Below, in pieces: positions 18,405 through 25,517 of a stretch of 64,000 bases of DNA. The stretch lies in contig NZ_CAURPW010000005.1 of the NCBI RefSeq assembly GCF_963526985.1, positions 62,001-126,000 on the forward strand, given 5' to 3'. The translations under genes were made by a program, and so were the position numbers. Source of the DNA: an uncultured Campylobacter sp. (GTDB lineage Bacteria; Campylobacterota; Campylobacteria; Campylobacterales; Campylobacteraceae). Every line of letters begins with the position of its first letter. The stretch's first letter is position 1. Under the pieces are notes generated by a model, which saw only the letters and a list, made by a program, of their open reading frames with translations, did no database searches and had not been told where the DNA came from.

Positions 18405-18432
18405 GACAAATACGATTAAAAGGATGGGAATT

Positions 18433-19953
18433 ATGGATAACAACGCTAAAAGCTCGTTTAATATTGACTTTACGAAGGCTGGGAGCTTCTGGCACAACTT
18501 CCGCCGAGGTTTTTTGGCGAAGGACATCCGAGCTGAATTATCGCATTTGAACGAATATACGTGCTCTTTCGAGGAAGCTCGCCGCCTCGCCAAACAAATG
18601 AAAATTGATGCTGACTCTGCCTATCGCGCACGCACCGGGCGACGTCCGAAATACGACGAAACAAAGATATATTGGTCGGCCGAGGTAAACGCCCGAGAGT
18701 GGCATACGATCGAGGACTTGAAACGTGCTGCCGAATTAATCGAAAAAGAAATGGGCTATCGTTTGATCTACGGGTGTTTGCATAAAGACGAAGGGCATTT
18801 AAACGACTCGGGCGAGTGGGTTATGAACTGCCATTTTCACCTTGAGTTCATTAGCCTCGACGAGAATGGGATATCGCAGCACCGAAAAACCTTTTCGCCG
18901 AGCTTGATGTCGAAGCTCCAAACAAAAATTGCGGCCGTGCTTGGAATGGAGCGCGGGCAATCCAAGGAAATTACTGGGCGGAAACATCTCACACCCAAGC
19001 AATACAAACAGGCCGTAAAGCTTCAAGAACCGTTGAAGCAAGAATTGAAACTTACAAACGACGAATTGAAAGAGGCTAAGGCGAAAATCAAAGAGCTAGA
19101 GGCGCAGTTGAAAGCCGCAAACCTTGAGGCTAGAAATGAGCTCAAAGAGCAAGGTGCAAAACGTGAGGACTATGCTACTTTGGAGCAAGAAAACAAGCGA
19201 CTAAGGGACGAACTATCCGAGCTTAAAAAAACTCCCGCTACCGTAAACATCGATGACGAGATGGCTAAGATTGTAGAAAGAATCCAAAAAATCAAAAACT
19301 CGAAGCGGGTTGTTGCTGAGGCCGAGACTGAATTTGCTAATTTAAAAAACGGCTTTGGTATCTTGGATCGGGATAAGGTATATGCGTTTGTGTCAGAAGC
19401 CGTCGCTTTGGGTTATGCCGCGCATGAGCAGATACGAAGCTATGTGCCCGTCTTAAATGACGTTGAACGTTATAAGACGGAAGCGGCACAAGCGACGAAC
19501 CTCAAGGATAGCAAGATAGCTAAAGCGTTTTTTGGCGGTATGGCTTCGAAGCCTTCTGTTAATGTCGAGGCTTTGCAAGCCGAAAATTTACAAATACGTC
19601 AAAATTTTGATAATTTGCAAAAGCAAAACGAGCGACTACAAGAGCTTTTGAAAACTGCCGAGCATTCTCTTAAAGCAAAAGACGCTCAGATCGCCGAATT
19701 ACAAAAGAATCAAGAGGGTTTAAAACTTGCTAACGATAGCTTTTTTCTTGGTCAAGCTTCTATGCTCTCTGAGCTTGCGCGTTCTGGACGGCTATATATC
19801 GAACCGAAAGGGCAACACCTAGCTGATAGTTTAGATGATTATTTAAAGGGCGGATATTCTACTGACTATTTCGAGGGCATAAAAAGCGGTCTTCTTAGTT
19901 ATTGCCCTTCTATTCATACTCCAAAAAACGATCTCGAATATACTGCTCGATGA
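18433..19953 (+). CDS. mobV: MobV-like (Pre/Mob) relaxase
   Basis: 506 aa from the ATG at 18433, chosen because AAGGATG sits eight bases before it; an ATG at 18424 has no room for a ribosome-binding site. The MobV fingerprint is present: an upstream HKDE (about 117-120), then NCHFHLEF with the HUH pair (about 134-136), then LGMERGQSKEITGRKHLTP. Residues about 190-290 and 370-440 are coiled coils, typical of Pre/Mob tails. It would nick oriT and pilot the strand through a helper's secretion system. The N-terminal 40 residues differ from classic pMV158 MobM, so it is a distant member. Confidence 0.78.
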   Translation: MDNNAKSSFNIDFTKAGSFWHNFRRGFLAKDIRAELSHLNEYTCSFEEARRLAKQMKIDADSAYRARTGRRPKYDETKIYWSAEVNAREWHTIEDLKRAAELIEKEMGYRLIYGCLHKDEGHLNDSGEWVMNCHFHLEFISLDENGISQHRKTFSPSLMSKLQTKIAAVLGMERGQSKEITGRKHLTPKQYKQAVKLQEPLKQELKLTNDELKEAKAKIKELEAQLKAANLEARNELKEQGAKREDYATLEQENKRLRDELSELKKTPATVNIDDEMAKIVERIQKIKNSKRVVAEAETEFANLKNGFGILDRDKVYAFVSEAVALGYAAHEQIRSYVPVLNDVERYKTEAAQATNLKDSKIAKAFFGGMASKPSVNVEALQAENLQIRQNFDNLQKQNERLQELLKTAEHSLKAKDAQIAELQKNQEGLKLANDSFFLGQASMLSELARSGRLYIEPKGQHLADSLDDYLKGGYSTDYFEGIKSGLLSYCPSIHTPKNDLEYTAR

Positions 19954-19954
19954 T

Positions 19955-19990
19955 CCTCTTTGCCCCTCGATAAATAGGGGCTTTGAGGCA
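19955..19990 (+). terminator. Terminator after the relaxase gene
   Basis: Stem GCCCCT/AGGGGC (19962-19967, 19976-19981), extended by CCTC/GAGG, then GCACTTTTTCC. It lies directly after the relaxase stop codon. Confidence 0.7.
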
Positions 19991-20164
19991 CTTTTTCCGC
20001 GTTTCTTAATAATAGTAATAATATATAAATTTAGGCGACTTCCAAAAAATCTACAAAGCGTCCGATTAAAAAAAACAACTTCAAAGCAAAAGAGCAATGC
20101 ATACTAACGGCACGGTGGCGGCTGTTTTTTTGTTTTGTCTAGCTTCGCGGTGGATGCGAACGGC

Positions 20165-20247
20165 TTCGGGTATAGTCAAGGGCTAATTTTTGCGAGGCGA
20201 GTGTGGAGCCCGCAAAAATAGCTCGTCTTGACCCTTGACTGCCCGAA
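20165..20247. promoter_or_regulatory. Large palindrome in the element's non-coding end (candidate replication origin)
   Basis: The 0.8 kb from 19991 to 20780 holds no gene. TTCGGGTATAGTCAAGGG (20165-20182) pairs with CCCTTGACTGCCCGAA (20232-20247), and inside it TAATTTTTGCG (20184-20194) pairs with CGCAAAAATA (20211-20220), leaving a 16-base apex. Smaller stems follow: CAGAGC/GGCTCTG near 20285-20307, CGCGATATCCCT/AGGGTGTCGCG near 20310-20335, TTTTGCA/TGCAAAA around 20294-20347 and TTAAGG/CCTTAA near 20579-20597. Such clusters are typical of rolling-circle double- or single-strand origins. Confidence 0.5.
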
Positions 20248-20704
20248 ACGGCTCGCTACAATTTTAGCGATAAAAGCGAAAATGCAGAGCGACTTTTGCA
20301 GGCTCTGACGCGATATCCCTTTAGGGTGTCGCGACACAGCTTGCAAAATGGGCTTGAGCCTAAGCGAAAGCCAAGCGTCCGCCCGTGCCGTCTCATTTGC
20401 TTTCAAAAAAAACAAAGTTGTATTTCTTTAACGCTTCGCCGATTCGCTCGAAGAACTCACGAATACGGCTACGCTTGGCCGTGGTAGGGATATATTTTTT
20501 TACCCAATTTGACAAGCTCAAAAAAACATGCTAACATCCCAACTCAGAACAGGCGGGTAAAAGAATTAGTTTTACGACTTAAGGTTTAACCCTTAAATGG
20601 TTTATTTTTTGTTTAATATAAACTCAAAAATAACCTAAAACTCTTTAAGCTTCTAGCTAAAATCTTTTAAAAACGCTACGTTTTCTTTAAAAACCTTAAA
20701 AACC

Positions 20705-20730
20705 TAGGAAGTCGTTTTTTATACTTCCTA
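20705..20730. promoter_or_regulatory. Right-end TAGGAAGT/ACTTCCTA inverted pair
   Basis: Perfect 8-bp inverted repeat (20705-20712, 20723-20730), 50 bases inside attR, using the same heptamer as the left-end repeats. A candidate arm-type binding site for the integrase. Confidence 0.45.
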
Positions 20731-20780
20731 TTTTTGCTAAAGCCTCGATTTTTTGGGCTTTTTTCTCTAAATTGCAGACA

Positions 20781-20795
20781 CGCAGGTCGCACCAT
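20781..20795 (+). repeat. attR, copy of the tRNA-Leu 3' end
   Basis: CGCAGGTCGCACCAT, exact copy of 14947-14961; the preceding base pattern (CACGCAGG against CTCGCAGG) differs, as expected for the element's own side. Confidence 0.88.
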
Positions 20796-21005
20796 ATACC
20801 TTACCTGCGCTCAACAGACTAGGGCAAACTCCCCAAAATAGGTCCTCTCGAAAAAAACAGCTACAATCAATACCGGCCGAAAGGCAAGCTACGTGACTAT
20901 TTTTATCTGACTTGATAAAATTTAGTCATATTTTGTCAAAATTCAAAAAATAAGCAGTCCTACAGCTATAATTATTTATGAAAATTCATAAAAAAGGATT
21001 GCAAA

Positions 21006-21282
21006 ATGGCAACACAAACGCTTCCGCTAATTAGCAAAGCCCCTCAGTTTCGCGTCAATCCAGACCGCGTATATCCACAAATTGAGAACGCTACGCCAAA
21101 CGCTCACGCCCGATGGATTGGCCATTAAGCCCAAGAAGTACGTCAGAGAGTATTATTTCGTGCGCGGCGGAACGATAGTCGAAAAAATCGGCTCGTGCTA
21201 CTCTATAAGCTACAAGGACGTGTCAAAGAAGCTCCAAGAAATCTACGCCCGACGTCTTGACCCGCAAACCCCCAAAAGTTAA
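21006..21282 (+). pseudogene. Decayed integrase N-terminal fragment
   Basis: A good start (AAAGGATTGCAAA-ATG) opens MATQTLPLISKAPQFRVNPD and runs into a stop near 21128. A shift of frame near 21082 continues as LRQTLTPDGLAIKPKKYVRE, then YYFVRGGTIVEKIG, SYKDVSKKLQEIYARRLDPQ and a stop. The second part has the look of the arm-binding domain of tyrosine integrases (aromatic strand, IG turn, SY-DV helix, ending in DP). The catalytic domain is absent. It sits right behind attR, so it is probably debris of an earlier insertion at this tRNA. Alternative: two small unrelated ORFs. Confidence 0.45.
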
Positions 21283-21758
21283 AATAACCGTGGCTCACAT
21301 ATTTGAAAAATACGTAGAGGCTTAAAAAGCCGCTTGCTTGCACCATCATGCTTATTAACCTCAACAAAAATCCCCAAAATAGCCAAATACATCAAACCCA
21401 TCGACGGAAAATCTATCAAAAAACCACCGGCTAACTGACCAAATTTACTGACTAACCAAATTTTAGTCAATACTTGTAAGTATAATCTAAAAGTCACCTT
21501 CTAAAATATTATTATGATTATTTAATATATCTTGGCTGATTTCCAATTATGTCCGATTTTTAGACCTCATTAAAAACCATAAACCGTAATTTAGCGATAT
21601 TTTTGGACTTTGCTTAGTAATAAGCTTCAATAGTTATGCTTTATTTGGAGTCGAATTTAGCATATTTTCTCTTGGATTACGATATTATAACCCTATTTCA
21701 AGCTAAATTTAGATTTTGGAGCTAAATTTAAGCTGTAAATTTAGCTCAGATCTTTGTC
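21283..21758. other. Gene-free spacer
   Basis: AT-rich, with no supported gene. A GCTTGCACCAT at about 21337-21347 and a following CAAAAATCCCCAAAATAG resemble, loosely, the sequence after both att copies and could be a third, worn junction; this is weak. Confidence 0.3.
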
Positions 21759-22610
21759 TTACATAAATACCGGTATCGTGGTATTTTGTAAGAAGTACTT
21801 GGTCGTGCCGCCTAAGAAAATCTCCCTAAAGCCGTTTTCTGCATATCTAGCCGCTACGATTAGGTCGAAATTTCCATCCGTCGCGGCTTTTAAAAGCGGT
21901 TCGCCCGGGACCGAAAAAGTTCCTACGACCTCAAAATCCGCATTTATGCCGTGCAGCGCGAAGTATTCGTCCAGCCTCTTTAAGCTAGCCTCGCTTTGAT
22001 CGCCCAAATTTGCTTTTGAAGTGATGCACTTTACGCGCTTAGCCTCTTTTAAAAGCGGTAGCGAGCTGGTGATGGCGCGCGAGCTCTCAGGCGTACCGGT
22101 CCAGCTTACCAGGATATTTTCCGTGCTAAATTTAGTAAGTTTTCTAGGGATCGCGATAACGTTTTTACCGCTTTTTAGTACCGCCGCTTCAAACGTACCC
22201 GTAATCTTACCGTCAAGCGGTACGGCTGCTACGACCATATCGCAAAATTTAGACTCTTGCTCGACGATTAGGCTTCTTTTTCCGCTTTTGGTTATAAAAT
22301 TCGCGCTCGCCTCGCCTTTTAACGGGGTATCGCTGACGCGTACGCCAAGCTCGGCGCAAAGCTTGTTAAAAATAGCCTCGTTTTGCTCGTGTTCAAGCCC
22401 CAAATCAGCCTTAGCAGCCTTTAAAAACTCCTCGTAAAGCACGCCGCCTCGAAGTGTCATTTTCATATTATAAACGACGCTAGGATCGAGCTGGCAGGCT
22501 AAAATTTCGATGTGTCCGCTAAAGTATTTAGCCACTAGCAAAGCCCCTTTTATACGCTCTTTGACATCGTCGCCGGCACCTATGGGGAAGAATATTTTTT
22601 TATACTGCAT
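21759..22610 (-). CDS. Universal stress protein family, tandem-domain
   Basis: 283 aa, cytoplasmic. Two Usp-type Rossmann domains follow each other: the first opens KKIFFPIGAGDDVKER; the second ends with a phosphate-loop variant FLGGTTKYFLQNTTIPVFM in place of the canonical G-x2-G-x9-G-S/T. In the first domain that loop is degenerate, so one ATP-binding site is likely lost. Usp proteins bind nucleotides and help survival in stress or arrest. The start has AGGAGAACCG upstream. It follows pnp by 16 bases on the same strand and is probably co-transcribed with it. Confidence 0.82.
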   Translation of the reverse strand: MQYKKIFFPIGAGDDVKERIKGALLVAKYFSGHIEILACQLDPSVVYNMKMTLRGGVLYEEFLKAAKADLGLEHEQNEAIFNKLCAELGVRVSDTPLKGEASANFITKSGKRSLIVEQESKFCDMVVAAVPLDGKITGTFEAAVLKSGKNVIAIPRKLTKFSTENILVSWTGTPESSRAITSSLPLLKEAKRVKCITSKANLGDQSEASLKRLDEYFALHGINADFEVVGTFSVPGEPLLKAATDGNFDLIVAARYAENGFREIFLGGTTKYFLQNTTIPVFM

Positions 22611-22626
22611 CGGTTCTCCTTTAAAT

Positions 22627-24822
22627 TTATTGCGCCAAAGAAAGGGAAATTTTGTGCCCTTTTTGCTCGCTGATTTTTACTTTGACCTTATCGCCGGCTT
22701 TTAGAGGCGTTTTGATCTTTGAGATGTGTAAAAGTCCGTCTACGCCGCCCGGAAGCCCGATAAAGGCGCCAAATTCTACCACGCTTTTTACCTCGCCCTC
22801 AAATTCGTCTCCGATATTAAATTCAGGCGTCTTATGAGGCTTGCCGTCTTTGCCGCCTCTTTTGCTGCCAAAGCCCTTGCCGCCGTCTTTTGAGACGATT
22901 TGTATGATGTAATCTTTAGCCGCATCTACGCTTGATTTTTGCGCGCCGGCGATCTTTACCTCGCCTTTTTCGCGGTCGAGGTCGATGGCGACGTCAAATT
23001 TATCGATAATCTCTTTTATCGTTTTTCCAGCTTGTCCGATGATATCGACGATCTTGCCCGGATCAACGCTAAAAAGCTCTAGTTTAGGCAGTATGTCTTC
23101 GTTTACGGAGATATTTTCGTTTGCTTTTTCCATCAAATTTAATATATGCAGCCTGCCCTCGCGCGCCTGCAAAAGCGCCTCTTTTAGCACGTCAAGGCTG
23201 ATACCGCCTAGCTTTATATCCATCTGAAGCGCGGTTATGCCGTCTTTGCTACCAGCGACTTTAAAATCCATATCGCCATCGTGATCCTCTAGTCCCATGA
23301 TGTCGGTTAGCACGGCGTGCTTATCGCCTTCGAAAATTAACCCCATCGCAACGCCCGCGACTAGCTTTGGCGTATCGACGCCCGCAGCCCTTAGCGCCAA
23401 AGAGCCGCCGCAAACGCTAGCCATCGAGCTTGAGCCATTACTTTCTAAAATTTCGGACACGAGTCTGATCGTGTAAGGCGAATTTAGATCGATGCTAGGC
23501 GCAAGCGCGCGTTTAGCGAGATTGCCGTGACCCAGCTCGCGTCTGCCCGGAGCCTTTAGCGGGCTAGCTTCGCCGACGCTAAAGCCTGGGAAGTTGTAGT
23601 TAAACATAAATTTATCCGTCACGGCGCCTTTTTCCGTTAGCATATCGTACATCTGCGCGTCGCCGTCGGTGCCTAGAGTGGCGACCACGAGAGCTTGCGT
23701 CTGGCCGCGGGTAAAGAGGCAGCTACCGTGAGCATTTGGCAAGATATTGGTCTCAATGCTGATCGGGCGGATCTCTTTAAGCCCTCTGCCGTCGGCGCGA
23801 ACGCCCTCGTTTATGATCTGCTCGCGGACGATTTTTTTCTTAAATTTAGCTAGGACGCTAGAGACGACTTCCTCGTCCCAGCCCTCTTTTTGGGCTACTT
23901 CGTCGGTCAAAATTTGCTTAGCGATCTTGGTTAGCTCGCTAGCGCGCTCGCTTTTAGCCATCTGATTTATCGCGGCTTTTACGTCGTTTTTATAAAATTC
24001 GTTTAGATAAACCGCGACGCTCTCGTTTTCGATCTCGGGTTTTAGCTCTAGCTGCGCGTCTTCTTTTTTATGCTGGCTAAATGCTTCTTCATAAGCGTTT
24101 GAGGCGCGGAGTATGGCTTTACCTGCTTGCGCGATCGCTTCTACGATGAGGTCTTCGCTAAATTCGTTCATATCCTGCATCGCTATAGCGCCGCTTAAAT
24201 TCGGATCCATCATAGGATCAAGCGCGATAGGGACTATCTCGTCTCTTTCCGCCGCGATACTTCTCATCTCTATCATCAGAAGCTCGTCTTTAACGCCTGC
24301 CACGTAAAGATCAAGCGCGGAAGCTTTTAGCTCGGAGTTGCTAGGGTTTATCACGAATTTATTATCTATATACCCCACGCGCACGCCGCAAACAGGCGCA
24401 TTTACGGGGATGTCGCTAAGATAAAGCGCGACTGAGGCCGCATTTAGAGCGACGACTTGTAGATCGACCTCAGGATCGCAAGATAACACCATCACGACGA
24501 TTTGCGTCGGATACGCGTAGCCCTTTGGAAAGAGCGGACGAAGCGAACGGTCGATGATGCGCGAAGTTAGTGTCTCAAAATCCCCCGGCTTAGTTTCTCT
24601 TTTTACGTAGCCTCCTGGGATCTTGCCTGCCGCGTAGCTTTTTTCGATGTATTGCACCGTTAGCGGTAAAAAATCCTCGGTAACTTGCGTATCCTCGCGA
24701 GCGACGGTGGCCAAAACGACGGTATTTTTTACGCGCAAAAGCGCCGCGCCGCTAGCTTGCTTGGCGACCTTGTTTATATCGTAAATTTCGACTTGATTAT
24801 TGACTTCTATTGAATACTGCAT
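22627..24822 (-). CDS. pnp: Polyribonucleotide nucleotidyltransferase (PNPase)
   Basis: 731 aa. Phosphorolytic 3'-5' exoribonuclease and RNA-degradosome component. Two RNase PH-like domains (the second contains FTRGQTQALVVATLG and FMFNYNFPGFSVGEA), a helical linker, then a KH domain (IIGQAGKTIKEIID) and S1 domain (FEGEVKSVVEFGAFIGLPGG) at the C-terminus. A Gly/Lys-rich insert (DGGKGFGSKRGGKDGKPHK) separates KH and S1, a feature of the epsilonproteobacterial enzymes. It overlaps the end of the upstream phosphoribosyltransferase gene by 16 bases. Confidence 0.97.
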   Translation of the reverse strand: MQYSIEVNNQVEIYDINKVAKQASGAALLRVKNTVVLATVAREDTQVTEDFLPLTVQYIEKSYAAGKIPGGYVKRETKPGDFETLTSRIIDRSLRPLFPKGYAYPTQIVVMVLSCDPEVDLQVVALNAASVALYLSDIPVNAPVCGVRVGYIDNKFVINPSNSELKASALDLYVAGVKDELLMIEMRSIAAERDEIVPIALDPMMDPNLSGAIAMQDMNEFSEDLIVEAIAQAGKAILRASNAYEEAFSQHKKEDAQLELKPEIENESVAVYLNEFYKNDVKAAINQMAKSERASELTKIAKQILTDEVAQKEGWDEEVVSSVLAKFKKKIVREQIINEGVRADGRGLKEIRPISIETNILPNAHGSCLFTRGQTQALVVATLGTDGDAQMYDMLTEKGAVTDKFMFNYNFPGFSVGEASPLKAPGRRELGHGNLAKRALAPSIDLNSPYTIRLVSEILESNGSSSMASVCGGSLALRAAGVDTPKLVAGVAMGLIFEGDKHAVLTDIMGLEDHDGDMDFKVAGSKDGITALQMDIKLGGISLDVLKEALLQAREGRLHILNLMEKANENISVNEDILPKLELFSVDPGKIVDIIGQAGKTIKEIIDKFDVAIDLDREKGEVKIAGAQKSSVDAAKDYIIQIVSKDGGKGFGSKRGGKDGKPHKTPEFNIGDEFEGEVKSVVEFGAFIGLPGGVDGLLHISKIKTPLKAGDKVKVKISEQKGHKISLSLAQ

Positions 24823-25517
24823 GCCCTAATATCTCCTTGTTTTTGTAATGGTATATAAAACGGACTCTCCTCTAATATGGAAAGCACGGTTTCGGGTTTT
24901 GGTTCGATTTTGTTTTTGTAGTAAAAATCCACTTCGATAAAATTTGCGATCTTATGCACGGCGTAAATTTCATCCACCAGCGGCGCGATAGCCGCGGCTA
25001 CGTCGGTAGCGATGAGCGGCGTAGCGTAGGTGACTGATTTTACCCGCTCGCGCATAAGCGTTTTTAGACAAGTTAGCGCCGTGAGTCCCGTCTCGCAGCC
25101 CTCGTCGATGAGCAAGATATTTCTATCTTTTAGATCGCCGATTAGATTGCCTTTTCTAAATTTATAGACGTTTTTTAGGATTTTTTCGTCGTATTTGCGG
25201 TCAGCCTCGCCGTATACGAAGTCGTAACTAATGCCAAAGCTCTTAATCAGCTCATTGTTTAGCACGACGTCATCCTTTTCGCTAACCATAGCGATCTCGC
25301 ACTCGGGGTTATTGGGCGCAAAAATGCGCTCGCAAAATAAAATCTCATAGCTCAAATTTAGCCCGCGAGCCACGCTATCGACCATGATGACCGAGTCTAT
25401 AGAGCCGCATATCATCAGATATTCGCCCGCGGCTAGCTCTTTTTTGGGCAAAATTTCAAGCAGTTTTTCGGCCGCCTCGAGCTGGTTTTCAAAGACCAAA
25501 TCCTCGTAGCCGCTCAT
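24807..25517 (-). CDS. Phosphoribosyltransferase-like protein
   Basis: 236 aa. A PRTase fold is suggested by the PRPP loop NILLIDEGCETGLTALTCLK (about 133-152), in which the usual acidic pair appears as DE and the Gly/Thr loop as GCETGLTA. The N-terminal half has an alpha/beta layout with YLMICGSIDSVIMVDSVARG. Substrate unknown. The same gene accompanies pnp in other campylobacters as a putative phosphoribosyltransferase. It starts on the last base of the lptD stop codon and overlaps pnp by 16 bases, so lptD, this gene and pnp are tightly coupled. Confidence 0.78.
   Translation of the reverse strand: MSGYEDLVFENQLEAAEKLLEILPKKELAAGEYLMICGSIDSVIMVDSVARGLNLSYEILFCERIFAPNNPECEIAMVSEKDDVVLNNELIKSFGISYDFVYGEADRKYDEKILKNVYKFRKGNLIGDLKDRNILLIDEGCETGLTALTCLKTLMRERVKSVTYATPLIATDVAAAIAPLVDEIYAVHKIANFIEVDFYYKNKIEPKPETVLSILEESPFYIPLQKQGDIRACSIQ

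Larger units (their letters stand above)
14947..20795 (+). mobile_element. Integrative, probably mobilizable element in tRNA-Leu
   Basis: A 5.8-kb unit between two 15-bp direct copies of the tRNA-Leu 3' end (14947-14961 and 20781-20795). In order it holds integrase binding-site-like repeats, a tyrosine integrase reading away from attL, a coupled 39-aa ORF, an HUH Rep-like protein, a coiled-coil protein, an oriT-like palindrome directly before a MobV-like relaxase, a terminator, and 0.8 kb of palindromic non-coding DNA. All genes are on the plus strand. There is no type IV secretion gene, so transfer would need a helper. The Rep plus large palindrome suggests the excised circle replicates. I do not recognise the family by name. 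Confidence 0.85.

Noticed and set aside
20296..20487. 63-codon frame in the element's non-coding end
   Set aside because: Runs through inverted repeats, no ribosome-binding site.
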